Shown here: positions 1-8,445 of the stretch, in pieces
Layout of the letters: the number at the start of each line of letters is the position of its first letter
Position numbering within the stretch: position 1 is the stretch's first letter
Made by a program: the position numbers and the translations under genes
Notes under the pieces: model-generated
What the model saw: only the letters and a program-made list of their open reading frames with translations
Databases searched by the model: none
Told to the model about the DNA's origin: nothing
Assembly: GCF_000018685.1 (NCBI RefSeq)
Contig: NC_010001.1
Span: 1,938,001 to 2,002,000, forward strand
Length of the DNA: 64,000 bases
Source: Lachnoclostridium phytofermentans ISDg
GTDB lineage: Bacteria; Bacillota; Clostridia; Lachnospirales; Lachnospiraceae
Direction of reading: 5' to 3'

Positions 1-238
1 GAATGGTTATGTAAATGTCTCAGGAACTGGGGCCGCCGCCGCAGTAAGTGCTGGTATTGTAGCACTTATATTTGAGTGGGCAATTACCAGAGGATTTTAT
101 ACAGGAATCACAGGAGTGGAAATTAAGACCTTTTTAATTAGAGGAGCGGATAGAGAGCTATTATTAGATTATCCGAATAGAACCTGGGGATATGGTAAGG
201 TTAATTTATATGGGGTATTTGAAAAGTTGATACTATAA
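1..238 (+). CDS. Csp-like subtilase (S8 family), C-terminal fragment, nucleophile Ser replaced by Gly
   Basis: This is the 3' end of a gene that begins before the window; the reading frame runs from base 2 to a TAA at 236-238. The 78 residues seen align with the ends of the next two genes, ending in TWGYGKVNLYGVFEKL. They include the region that carries the active-site Ser in subtilases (normally GTSMA), but here it reads SGTGAAAA, so Gly replaces the nucleophile. By the Csp family precedent it may be a pseudoprotease acting in spore germination; that role is inferred. It is the first of at least three tandem paralogues. Confidence 0.8.
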   Translation, partial: NGYVNVSGTGAAAAVSAGIVALIFEWAITRGFYTGITGVEIKTFLIRGADRELLLDYPNRTWGYGKVNLYGVFEKLIL

Positions 239-360
239 ATTCAATTTTTATAGTCATTTCAAAAATTAATTGTCTTATATAATGAAAGCTATATAGTAGA
301 TACATTGATCAAAATTGCAACTATATGATTGTTAAGAAGTAGAGGAAAAAGGTGTGTTGT

Positions 361-2046
361 ATGGTAGATAAAATCATTAATGAGGAATACATGGATTTGA
401 TTATACCGAATGCTATCTTAGATAGTTATAGCTATGCTGTTAATAAGACAAATATTAACGCAAGATATACTCTTATCAATGTGCCAAAAAAAACTATTGA
501 TGTTTGTGAGCTTGGAGATATTTATAGTTTTGTACCAGCGATATATACTACGGAATCTACAGTAGCACTAGATGAAATTGGAGTGACAAAAGTCAGATAT
601 GAACCAGAATATGAACTTAATGGGACCGGCGCATTGATAGGAATCATTGATAGTGGGATAAACTATCTTCATCCTGCATTTCGTTATAATGATAATACAA
701 CCAAAATACAAGCAATATGGGATCAGACAATAAACGAGGGCGCTACATCTGGTAAAGATGCCGATTTCCCATATGGTACAATTTATTCGAAAGACAAAAT
801 AAATTATGCATTAAAACAATCAAATCCTCTTGCTGTAGTGCCAACGGATGATAAGCTAGGTCATGGAACAATGGTTGCAGGTATAGCAGTTGGAAGTGAA
901 GATGAGGAGAATGAATTTTCAGGAGTGGCACCCTTAGCAGAATTATTAGTGGTGAAGTTAAAGCAAGCAAAAAAAATAATAAAAGATATTTTTTCAGTTC
1001 CTGATGATAAAATTTGTTTTCAGGAATCAGATATTATGATGGGGATCAGGTTCGTTTTAGAAAAAGCGAAAAAATTACAACGACCTTTGGTAATATGTAT
1101 AGCACTTGGAACCAATCATGGCGGAGAATATGGTAGTGGTCCATTAACTAACTTCTTAGACCTAATTACTACATTTCCAGGGGTCTGTTCCATCATTTCA
1201 GGTGGTAACGAGGGAAACACAGGAAGACATTTTTTTAGTAAATTGACAGTCCAAAATAGTACCAAGGATATTCTTTTTCATGCAGGGGAGAAAGATAAGA
1301 ACTTTTTGATTGAGATTTGGCCGCAGTTTTATCAGAATATATCTTTTGAATTAGTATCTCCATCAGGAGAAACAAAGACAAATATAAATATAACGATTGA
1401 TTATAGAAACCTAGATATTTATAAATTTTATATGGGTGAGACTTATATTTGCATCAATGATGTTTTAGCCGAAGTAACGAGAGGAAGACAATTAATTTTA
1501 ATACGATTTGTGAATATACAAAGTGGTTTATGGACGATTCGCTTTCATAGCCTCGATAAAATTAATTCAGCATTAAATGCCTTTTTGCCATCCGGAAATA
1601 TTCTATCAGAGGATACATATTTTATTGATGCAGATTCTTTTACAACGATTACATCACCTGGAAATTCGACTGCCCCAATAACCATAACGTCCTACGATAG
1701 TGTTACCGGAAATATTTCAGCATTTTCTAGTAAAGGATATTCAAGAGCTAATGAAATAAAACCTGATTTAGTAGCACCTGGTGAAGATATTACTGCACCG
1801 TATCAAAACAATAGTTATGTAAGTATATCTGGTACTGGTGCAGCTGCAGCCATTGTTTCAGGTGTCATTGCACTCATTTATGAATGGTCAATAATAAAAG
1901 GAAATTTTACTAATTTAAGCGGAACAGAAATAAAGACACTATTGATTCAAGGTGCAAAAAGAGATCCAAACGTGGAATACCCAAATAAGACCTGGGGGTA
2001 TGGTAAAGTCAACTTAGTTGGTTTTTTTGATAAGTTGACAAGATAG
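361..2046 (+). CDS. Csp-like subtilase-fold pseudoprotease, paralogue 2
   Basis: S8 subtilase of about 561 residues. It has an N-terminal prodomain-like segment (about 1-85), the catalytic Asp in IIDSGINYLHP (about residue 97), His in LGHGTMVAG (about 168) and the oxyanion Asn in SGGNEGNTG (about 283). An inserted beta-rich segment (about 300-425) matches the jelly-roll seen in Csp proteases. The nucleophile motif reads SGTGAAAA (about 493) instead of GTS, so proteolysis is unlikely. In the Csp family, CspC of Clostridioides difficile also has Gly at this site and works as a germination regulator; a similar role here is inference. ATG at 361 is preferred because AAGGTG lies 6 bases upstream; a GTG at 352 is the alternative. 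There is no signal peptide. Paralogues lie on both sides. Confidence 0.85.
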   Translation: MVDKIINEEYMDLIIPNAILDSYSYAVNKTNINARYTLINVPKKTIDVCELGDIYSFVPAIYTTESTVALDEIGVTKVRYEPEYELNGTGALIGIIDSGINYLHPAFRYNDNTTKIQAIWDQTINEGATSGKDADFPYGTIYSKDKINYALKQSNPLAVVPTDDKLGHGTMVAGIAVGSEDEENEFSGVAPLAELLVVKLKQAKKIIKDIFSVPDDKICFQESDIMMGIRFVLEKAKKLQRPLVICIALGTNHGGEYGSGPLTNFLDLITTFPGVCSIISGGNEGNTGRHFFSKLTVQNSTKDILFHAGEKDKNFLIEIWPQFYQNISFELVSPSGETKTNINITIDYRNLDIYKFYMGETYICINDVLAEVTRGRQLILIRFVNIQSGLWTIRFHSLDKINSALNAFLPSGNILSEDTYFIDADSFTTITSPGNSTAPITITSYDSVTGNISAFSSKGYSRANEIKPDLVAPGEDITAPYQNNSYVSISGTGAAAAIVSGVIALIYEWSIIKGNFTNLSGTEIKTLLIQGAKRDPNVEYPNKTWGYGKVNLVGFFDKLTR

Positions 2047-2147
2047 AACTTGAAAATTAACCGTAAATAACCAAGCGATAACAGGATACATATCATCAAA
2101 ATTACAACTATTTGATTATTAAAAAGTAGAGGATTAAGGTGTGTTAT

Positions 2148-3827
2148 ATGGTTGATGAAATTATAAATGAGGATTACATGGATTTGATTATACCGGATGC
2201 TCTCTTAGAGAATTTTAAGTATGCTACCAATAAGTCATACATTACCGATAAATATACTCTTGTCAATGTGCCTAAAGAGACCATTGATGTTTGTAACCTG
2301 GGAGAGATATATACTTTTGTACCAAAGATTTTAACCACGGAATCAACAATAGTATTAGATGAAACAGGAGTGACAAAGTATAGATATGAACCGGAATATG
2401 AACTTTATGGGACCGGGGTATTGATAGGAATCATTGATAGTGGAATTAACTATCTTCATCCTGCATTTCGTCATAATGATAATACAACTAAAATACAGGC
2501 AATCTGGGATCAAACCTTAAACAAGGAAGCTACCTCCGGAAAAGATACTGAATTCTCATATGGTACGATTTATACAAAAGACGATATAAATTATGCATTA
2601 ACACAACCTAACCCTCTTGCTATAGTGCCAACAGATGATGAGTTAGGCCATGGAACTATGATTGCAGGTATTGCAGTTGGCAGTGAAGATGAGGAGAATG
2701 AATTTTCAGGAGTAGCACCCTTATCAAAAATAGTTGTGGTTAAGTTAAAACAAGCAAAAAACATAATAAAGGATATTTTTTCAGTTCCCAATGATAAAAT
2801 TTGTTATCAAGAGTCAGATATAATGAAGGGAATAAGGTTCGTTTTTGAAACTGCGAAAAGATTGGATCGACCATTAGTTATATGTATTGCACTAGGAACT
2901 AATCAAGGTGGAAATTATACTTTAGGACCTTTAACTGACTTCCTAGAATTTATAACATTATTTCCTGGGCTTTGTTCCGTTATTTCTGGTGGTAATGAGG
3001 GAAACACAGGAAGACATTTTTCTAGTAATTTAACTGCCCAAAATAGTATCATTGATATTCTTTTTCAGGTTGGAGAAAAAGATAAGAACTTTTTACTTGA
3101 GATTTGGCCACAATTTAATCAGAGAGTTTCTCTTGAATTAATATCTCCTTCAGGAGAAATAAAGACAAACATAACGCTGGATTTAATAAACATTTTAGAG
3201 CATAAATTTTATATGGGTAAGACTTTTATTTGTATTAATGATATCGTATCCGAAAGAAGGAGAGGAAATCAACTAATTTTGATACGGTTTGAAAATATGC
3301 AAAGTGGTTTATGGACCATCCGCTATAGTAACCTTGATAAATTCGATACGGAATTAAATGCCTTTTTTCCATCAGGAAATCTTTTATCGAATGATACATA
3401 TTTTATTGATTCAGATTCTTTTACAACGATAACATCTCCTGGAAATTCGATAACACCTATAACTATAACATCCTATAATAGTATTGATGGCAATATTTCT
3501 GTATTTTCTAGTAAAGGGTATTCAAGAGATGGAGAAGTAAAACCTGATTTAGCAGCACCTGGAGAAAATATTACCGCACCGTTTCAAAACGATAGTTATG
3601 TGAATACGAATGGTACTGGTGCAGCTGCAGCCGTTGTTTCAGGTATTGTTGCACTTATTTTTGAATGGTCAATTACGAAAGGAAATTATACTAAATTAAG
3701 CGGAGCAGAAATTAAAACCCTCTTGATTCAAGGTGCACAGCGCGATCCAAATATGGAATACCCAAATAAGACCTGGGGGTATGGTAAAATTGACTTAGTT
3801 GGTTTCTTTGATAAGTTGACAATATAA
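2148..3827 (+). CDS. Csp-like subtilase-fold pseudoprotease, paralogue 3
   Basis: About 559 residues, close to the preceding paralogue along its whole length, with the same Asp (IIDSGINYLHP), His (LGHGTMIAG) and Asn (SGGNEGNTG) sites. The nucleophile motif reads NGTGAAAAV, so Ser is again Gly. The upstream 60 bases (about 2087-2147) resemble those in front of paralogue 2 (about 300-360), which shows the duplication unit included the leader. The ATG at 2148 sits 6 bases after AAGGTG; a GTG at 2139 also opens the frame. It is probably a non-catalytic germination-related protein by family precedent. The alternative is a decoy or regulatory subunit unrelated to spores. Confidence 0.85.
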   Translation: MVDEIINEDYMDLIIPDALLENFKYATNKSYITDKYTLVNVPKETIDVCNLGEIYTFVPKILTTESTIVLDETGVTKYRYEPEYELYGTGVLIGIIDSGINYLHPAFRHNDNTTKIQAIWDQTLNKEATSGKDTEFSYGTIYTKDDINYALTQPNPLAIVPTDDELGHGTMIAGIAVGSEDEENEFSGVAPLSKIVVVKLKQAKNIIKDIFSVPNDKICYQESDIMKGIRFVFETAKRLDRPLVICIALGTNQGGNYTLGPLTDFLEFITLFPGLCSVISGGNEGNTGRHFSSNLTAQNSIIDILFQVGEKDKNFLLEIWPQFNQRVSLELISPSGEIKTNITLDLINILEHKFYMGKTFICINDIVSERRRGNQLILIRFENMQSGLWTIRYSNLDKFDTELNAFFPSGNLLSNDTYFIDSDSFTTITSPGNSITPITITSYNSIDGNISVFSSKGYSRDGEVKPDLAAPGENITAPFQNDSYVNTNGTGAAAAVVSGIVALIFEWSITKGNYTKLSGAEIKTLLIQGAQRDPNMEYPNKTWGYGKIDLVGFFDKLTI

Positions 3828-3974
3828 TATAGCTCCCCTCGATTATTGAAATATTTTTTGATTTCAATAATTATGATTTTGATTTCGAAACATAAGTATA
3901 TCCTTATCAACTTTGGATAAACTAACGATAACAAAAATATTGTATTTGGGTTATGAAGAAAGAAGCGGTGCAGT

Positions 3975-4256
3975 ATGAAGTCAAAAGTTGGCAAGGTGTT
4001 AAAAAATGTCACAGAAGATGTAGTAAAAGCTGGCGGTGTTGCAGCAAAGAATAGTGGCGAATTTATTGGTAAAGCAGGAGAAAAAATAGGTGTGCCAAAA
4101 GAAAAATGCGATCGCATCGAAAATGCTGCACATTCCTTTGGTAAGGATGTATATTATAACAGCCATAAAGCTGGTAAAAAGGTTGAGAAATTTACGAACG
4201 AAGTCATTGATAAGACAAAAGGTTTATACGAATCTATCACAAATAAAGATGAATAG
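3975..4256 (+). CDS. small Lys-rich helical protein, unknown function
   Basis: 93 residues, rich in Lys, Gly, Ala and Val, with a repeating amphipathic pattern (for example KAGGVAAKNSGEFIGKAG) and no hydrophobic membrane segment. I do not recognise a family. The pattern resembles small helical YtxH- or LEA-like proteins, but this is only compositional. The ribosome binding site is weak (GAAAGAAG several bases upstream). It lies after the Csp array with about 147 bases between and is followed by a good terminator, so it may be transcribed alone. Confidence 0.6.
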   Translation: MKSKVGKVLKNVTEDVVKAGGVAAKNSGEFIGKAGEKIGVPKEKCDRIENAAHSFGKDVYYNSHKAGKKVEKFTNEVIDKTKGLYESITNKDE

Positions 4257-4280
4257 TTTTTAATTAAATAAGAAATGAAA

Positions 4281-4349
4281 AGCGGGAGACTAAATCTTTT
4301 CATAAGAGATAAAAAATTCTTATGTAATGTTTAGTTTTCCCGTTTTTTG
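4281..4349 (+). terminator. rho-independent terminator
   Basis: CGGGAGACTAAA pairs with TTTAGTTTTCCCG across about 35 bases and is followed by a T-run. It ends the transcript of the small Lys-rich protein. Confidence 0.7.
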
Positions 4350-4456
4350 TGTTATAATGTGGACATAAAGATATGGCAATTCTTAAATTGTCCAAAATGA
4401 TAAAGAATATTTCATATGATTCCATAATTAGTTAATCCAGTGAGGAGAATGAGAGT

Positions 4457-5335
4457 ATGAAGATTGGTGCACTAGAGGCAGGCGGTACAAAGATGGTATG
4501 CGCTATCGGAGATGAGAATGGCAATATAATAGAACGAATCAGTATTCCAACAGAAACCCCTGAAATTACAATGCCTAAAATTATTGAATTTTTTAAGGCC
4601 GCTAAAGTTGAAGCAATCGGTGTTGGATGCTTTGGCCCAGTAGATCTAAATAGAGCTTCTGCTCAGTACGGTTATATTACTTCCACTCCGAAGTTATCTT
4701 GGAGAAACTTCGATATCTTAGGAAATTTGAAACGGGAACTTAATGTACCTATAGGTTTCGACACAGACGTTAATGCGTCTGCTTTAGGGGAAGCTACATA
4801 TGGAATCACAAAAGGATTAGATGTAAGTATCTATATAACGATTGGAACTGGAGTAGGGGTTGGAGTCTTTATCAATGGACAATTACTACATGGAATGTTA
4901 CATCCGGAAGCTGGTCATATCCTCTTAGAAAGACATAAAGAGGATACATTTGGTGGAAGTTGCCCTTATCATCAAAATTGTTTCGAAGGGCTGGCGTCAG
5001 GACCAGCAATCGGAAAACGTTATGGAAAGAGTGCAAATGAGTTAAGTGATTGCGATGAAGTATGGAAGCTAGAAGCTTACTATATAGCTCAGGCACTTTA
5101 TAACTATACCTGTATGTTTTCTCCAAATAAGATAGTCTTAGGTGGAGGAGTAATGCATCAAAAACAACTTTATCCGCTTATCAGGGAAGAATTCAAGAAA
5201 ATAATGAACGGTTATATTGATACTAAGGAAGTACGAGATCTAGAAAATTTTATAATTGCCCCAAGTTTAAATGATAACCAAGGTATCTTAGGATGTCTGG
5301 AATTAGCAAATAGAGAAATGCGTTTATTATTATAA
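4457..5335 (+). CDS. ROK-family sugar kinase, probably fructokinase
   Basis: 292 residues, a usual length for ROK fructokinases. It carries the N-terminal phosphate-binding motif LEAGGTKM (6-13), catalytic Asp104 in FDTDVNASALGE, the ATP site ITIGTGVGVG (128-137) and a zinc-site set His154, Cys169, His172 and Cys175 in the HPEAGHI to CFEGLASGPA region, typical of the YdhR/ScrK-like subgroup. It phosphorylates a free hexose, probably fructose, at O6 in the cytoplasm using ATP. The start at 4457 has GTGAGGAGAATGAGAGT upstream as ribosome binding site. The gene stands alone between two terminators. Other ROK substrates (mannose, glucose) cannot be excluded. Confidence 0.88.
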   Translation: MKIGALEAGGTKMVCAIGDENGNIIERISIPTETPEITMPKIIEFFKAAKVEAIGVGCFGPVDLNRASAQYGYITSTPKLSWRNFDILGNLKRELNVPIGFDTDVNASALGEATYGITKGLDVSIYITIGTGVGVGVFINGQLLHGMLHPEAGHILLERHKEDTFGGSCPYHQNCFEGLASGPAIGKRYGKSANELSDCDEVWKLEAYYIAQALYNYTCMFSPNKIVLGGGVMHQKQLYPLIREEFKKIMNGYIDTKEVRDLENFIIAPSLNDNQGILGCLELANREMRLLL

Positions 5336-5442
5336 ATAAAGGTTAAAAGAGAGAATAGTATAAAAAGAATGTAATAAAATTTGATGTATAAGAATGTAGT
5401 AAAAAGGTTGATATAAAAAAATACAATTAAAAAGAATGGAAT
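5336..5442 (+). repeat. degenerate AT-rich tandem repeats after the ROK kinase stop codon
   Basis: About three to four imperfect units of roughly 27 bases (for example AAGAATGTAATAAAATTTGA and AAGAATGTAGTAAAAAGGTTGA) lie between the stop codon and the terminator. They resemble the repeats seen after several other stop codons in this window. Confidence 0.45.
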
Positions 5443-5488
5443 AAAAAAAGTTTTCATTTGGGTAAAATCATAATGAAACTTTTTTTAT
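5443..5488 (+). terminator. rho-independent terminator after the ROK kinase
   Basis: AAAAAAAGTTTTCATT pairs with AATGAAACTTTTTTT around a 13-base loop, ending in a T-run. Its position inside the longest possible reading frame of the next gene argues that the sigma factor does not begin at 5458. Confidence 0.65.
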
Positions 5489-5503
5489 TTTCTTTTGGTC
5501 TAA
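5474..5503 (+). promoter_or_regulatory. ECF-type promoter for the sigma/anti-sigma operon
   Basis: TGAAAC (5474-5479) is followed after 17 bases by GGTCTAA (5497-5503). This matches the form of ECF sigma promoters of the Bacillus SigV/SigX/SigW type (TGAAAC, about 16 bases, CGTC-like). It lies 41 bases before the chosen ATG at 5545 and suggests autoregulation. The -35 box overlaps the 3' arm of the preceding terminator. Confidence 0.55.
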
Positions 5504-5544
5504 TGATATGTAGCTATAAATTTGAAGGGATAAGGAACAGACAT

Positions 5545-6048
5545 ATGTCGGCAAAAGAAACAAGAGAAGAACGGTGTGTTCAGGAATTGTTGATTTCAAA
5601 TTACAAAAAGTATTATCGGGTTGCTTATAGTTATTGTTTTAATCCGAACGATGCCATGGACATCGTTCAGGAGAGTGCATACAAGGCAATAAAATATAGC
5701 AATTCTTTAAAACATATAGAGTATGCAGATACATGGATATGTAAGATTGTAATCAATACAGCAATAAAAATGATTAATAATAAAAAAAACGTAATATATG
5801 AACTTGATGAATCTATCCCTTACGAGGAAAATTTCGAACAAATTTATATGAAAGATTTAGTCTCGAGTTTAGAGGAACCAGAAAGAAGCATTGTAATGAT
5901 GCGCTATTTTGAAGATTATAAACTAGAGGATATTAGTAAGGTACTTGATATGAATTTAAGTACGGTTAAGTCAAAATTATATCGCGGACTTCGTAAACTT
6001 AAAAAAGAATTGGAAAACAAAGAAGATAGGAGTAGTGTGAATGAATAA
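5545..6048 (+). CDS. ECF-type RNA polymerase sigma factor, SigV-like
   Basis: About 167 residues from the chosen ATG, with region 2 (SNYKKYYRVAYSYCFNPNDAMDIVQE) and region 4 (LDMNLSTVKSKLYRGLRKLKK) as in short ECF sigma factors. It directs RNA polymerase to a small stress regulon. The ATG at 5545 is preserved because AAGGA lies 8 bases upstream, while the upstream extension to 5458 runs through a terminator and an ECF promoter. The stop overlaps the next gene by 8 bases, which is typical of a sigma factor and its anti-sigma. Because the partner is RsiV-like, the pair probably responds to lysozyme or other cell-wall stress; this is inferred. Confidence 0.85.
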   Translation: MSAKETREERCVQELLISNYKKYYRVAYSYCFNPNDAMDIVQESAYKAIKYSNSLKHIEYADTWICKIVINTAIKMINNKKNVIYELDESIPYEENFEQIYMKDLVSSLEEPERSIVMMRYFEDYKLEDISKVLDMNLSTVKSKLYRGLRKLKKELENKEDRSSVNE

Positions 6049-6952
6049 CAATTTAGATGGAGCCCCCCTGACGGAAGATTTAACGAAATTAGAGGATAAT
6101 CGTCACTTGCTTGCATTAAAAAAAGCATATCATCAAATAGAAGTTCCAATGGATGCGGTTGAAAGATTAAAAGATACCATTCACGAAGCAAATGCAAAGA
6201 AGAGAAGAAGAAGTTGGTTTCAAGGCAGTGTTACTATATTAGCTGCTGCATGTCTTTGTATCGTTTTTCTGTTAAATAGTAGTGCTACAATTGCACAAGC
6301 GATGAGTAGAATACCGGGTTTAGGAGGTTTATTTGAAGCAGTAACCTTCCGTCATTATGAAAATTCTACCGATGATTACTATGCGAAAGTGGACATACCA
6401 AAGATTGTCTATTATGGTATGGATGAATCAGAATCAATTACGGCGGTTAATCAAGAGATCAAAGGTTATGTCGAAAGATTAATAGCCAAATTTGAATCAG
6501 ATATTAAAGTGGATGGAAGTATTCATCAAAGTATGGAAGTTACGTATCATGTAATATTAAATAATGATCATTGGTTTTCTCTTCGTATTGATGTGGTGGA
6601 GGCAATAGCTTCTAGTTATGAACATACACTTTTCTATCATATCGATAAATCAACTGGTGAAATGATTCAGCTTAAAGACATGTTTCTTGAATCCAGTGAT
6701 TATACCAGTGTCATTAGCGAAGAAATAAAACGACAGATGAAAGAAAATATCAAAAATGGAACAGATGTGTATCTATTAGGTGATGATGATAATAACGTTG
6801 ATGACTTTATGATAGATAAAAACCAAAGCTTTTACATCAACGATTCACAGGATATTGTAATTCATTTTGATGATTATGAAATTGCACCAGGTTCGGAAGG
6901 AAGTAAAGATTTCGTTATTTCGAAAGATGTAGTGAAAGATATTTTAAAATAA
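6041..6952 (+). CDS. rsiV: RsiV-like transmembrane anti-sigma factor (DUF3298)
   Basis: 303 residues. A cytoplasmic N-terminus of about 60 residues would hold the sigma factor. One membrane segment follows (VTILAAACLCIVFLLN, about residues 65-80). The extracellular part ends with the DUF3298 signature FDDYEIAPGSEGSKDFVI, also found in Bacillus subtilis RsiV. RsiV binds lysozyme directly and is then cleaved, releasing SigV. The 8-base overlap with the sigma gene supports pairing. The membrane-proximal AQAMSRIPGLGGLFE segment resembles that of DUF4179-type anti-sigmas. Lysozyme as ligand is by homology only. Confidence 0.78.
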   Translation: MNNNLDGAPLTEDLTKLEDNRHLLALKKAYHQIEVPMDAVERLKDTIHEANAKKRRRSWFQGSVTILAAACLCIVFLLNSSATIAQAMSRIPGLGGLFEAVTFRHYENSTDDYYAKVDIPKIVYYGMDESESITAVNQEIKGYVERLIAKFESDIKVDGSIHQSMEVTYHVILNNDHWFSLRIDVVEAIASSYEHTLFYHIDKSTGEMIQLKDMFLESSDYTSVISEEIKRQMKENIKNGTDVYLLGDDDNNVDDFMIDKNQSFYINDSQDIVIHFDDYEIAPGSEGSKDFVISKDVVKDILK

Positions 6953-7057
6953 GTCGTGAAACGTAATTTAACCCATCAATGTAGTTGCGAATGGGTTACG
7001 AGTGAGTAGTAAATTACGAGAATCTTTTGAAACGGTCTATATATAATAGAGTTAAAA

Positions 7058-7101
7058 GGCAGTAAGCAAAGTTATAAGGTACTTTGCTTGCTGCCTTTTT
7101 A
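7058..7101 (+). terminator. rho-independent terminator after rsiV
   Basis: GGCAGTAAGCAAAGT pairs perfectly with ACTTTGCTTGCTGCC around an 8-base loop and is followed by TTTTT. It is strong. A second, weaker hairpin (AACCCAT with ATGGGTT) lies about 60 bases upstream. Confidence 0.85.
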
Positions 7102-7222
7102 TTCATGACAAGGAAAAGTTTGAGAAGCATAGCCTAAAACGTACTCATGACAAGGAAAAATTTGAGAAACATAGCTTAATTTATTCATGAATGTAAAGTA
7201 TGCTAAGCGTACTTTTTCTTAA
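7101..7222 (+). repeat. cluster of dispersed hairpin-family elements (two half copies plus a right arm)
   Basis: ATTCATGACAAGGAAAAGTTTG occurs at 7101 and again, slightly changed, at 7144. It is followed by TTCATGA and AAAGTATGCTAAGCGTACTTTTTCTT ending near 7220. The same words recur at about 22.9, 26.5, 34.9 and 51.9 kb and, inverted, at 25.0 kb. Confidence 0.6.
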
Positions 7223-7280
7223 TTTCTTCATAAAAGGTTTTCATAAAAAATTAAGAAAAATAGTAATAATTAACAAAATA

Positions 7281-7289
7281 TGGTATAAT
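7281..7289 (+). promoter_or_regulatory. extended -10 promoter for the sugar-sensing operon
   Basis: TGGTATAAT is an extended -10 box with no good -35. It lies about 104 bases before the ATG at 7393 and after the strong terminator at 7101, the place expected for the operon promoter. Confidence 0.45.
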
Positions 7290-7392
7290 GCTGTTAGATT
7301 GTTAGACATTATACCAGTATCTTGCAAAACGAATGCACGAAGACGGTACAAAGTGCTGTATACTATAGGGAATATTAAATCAATTTTAGGAG

Positions 7393-8445
7393 ATGAGAAG
7401 AATAATTAAACGAAGGAAGATACCAATACGCTTAATCATTTGTGTAATATCAGTTTTATTTATGCTCACAGCAGCAATTACAACTATGCTAATTTTTAAA
7501 AATCAAATAGAGAATGTTGTTAGGCAAATGGATGTTCTTACTGCAAAAGAATATGATTCCTATTATGCCATGATTGTTGGAGACCAGTCATCTTCTTTCT
7601 GGAAGTCGGTTTATCAAAGTGCTAAGTCAGCTGGTGAGGAAGATAATACATTAGTAGAATTTATGGGAGACGAGCTAGCAAGTACATTTTCAAAAGAAGA
7701 ACTTATGCAGATAGCAATAGCGTCCAAAGTTGATGGCATCTTTTTAGAAGCGGATGAAAGCGAAGCATTAACAACTCTGATTGATGAAGCAGTGATGCAA
7801 GGTATCCCGGTAATTACGGTATTAGGGGACAATACCGAAAGTAATCGACTTAGCTATGTTGGAGTAAATAATTATAATCTTGGAAAGATGTATGGTAAGC
7901 AAGTATTAGATATTGCTAATGGAGAGGAATGTAATGTCCTTGTATTAATGTCAAATAATACAGAGGACTGGGGACAAAACATACTATATGCTAGTATTTA
8001 TGAGACATTGAAGACTGTAACAAATGCAGATAATTTTATTCATATGAGATCGATTAAGATAGAGGAAGAAAGCACTTTTGCAGCGGAAGAATCCATTCGA
8101 GATATCTTTGTAAAAGAAGGGAGTATACCGGATATACTGATTTGCCTGAATGAATTAAATACAACATGCGCTTATCAGGCAGTTGTAGATTACAACAAGG
8201 TGGGTGAAGTTAATATCTTAGGGTATTATGATTCGGATGTCATTATAAAAGCAGTAGAAAGAAATGTTATCTACTCTACAATAAAAGTGAATACGGAGCA
8301 AATCGGACGCTACCTAATCGAGGCTATGAAAGAATATCAGATGACTGGACATGCTAATGAATATTATACAGTAGATACCGCATTAATTACCTCAGATAAT
8401 TTGAAAGAATTTACTTTAGGAGGGAAAGATGGGAAGAAAGAATGA
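7393..8445 (+). CDS. membrane-tethered periplasmic-binding-protein-like sugar sensor (XylFII-like)
   Basis: 350 residues. The N-terminus is basic and followed by one uncleaved hydrophobic segment (LIICVISVLFMLTAAITTMLIF, about 13-34). The rest is a Peripla_BP_4-type sugar-binding fold with no lipobox. It overlaps the kinase gene by 17 bases. Known XylFII-LytS-YesN systems use such a binding protein as the extracellular sensing partner of a LytS kinase to control xylFGH; the same layout here supports that role. The sugar is not determinable. Oddly, AGGAG is directly adjacent to the ATG, so the true start could be a rare codon downstream, near 7402-7405. Confidence 0.75.
   Translation: MRRIIKRRKIPIRLIICVISVLFMLTAAITTMLIFKNQIENVVRQMDVLTAKEYDSYYAMIVGDQSSSFWKSVYQSAKSAGEEDNTLVEFMGDELASTFSKEELMQIAIASKVDGIFLEADESEALTTLIDEAVMQGIPVITVLGDNTESNRLSYVGVNNYNLGKMYGKQVLDIANGEECNVLVLMSNNTEDWGQNILYASIYETLKTVTNADNFIHMRSIKIEEESTFAAEESIRDIFVKEGSIPDILICLNELNTTCAYQAVVDYNKVGEVNILGYYDSDVIIKAVERNVIYSTIKVNTEQIGRYLIEAMKEYQMTGHANEYYTVDTALITSDNLKEFTLGGKDGKKE

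Noticed and set aside
3728..4117. Minus-strand 129-codon frame between the Csp array and the small Lys-rich gene
   Set aside because: It is antisense to two plus-strand genes with good context and has no ribosome binding site.
5458..5544. N-terminal extension of the sigma factor
   Set aside because: The segment contains the previous gene's terminator and the ECF promoter; AAGGA favours the ATG at 5545.
7200..7409. Plus-strand 69-codon frame before the sugar sensor
   Set aside because: It covers a hairpin-family element and the operon promoter, has no ribosome binding site and overlaps the better gene at 7393.
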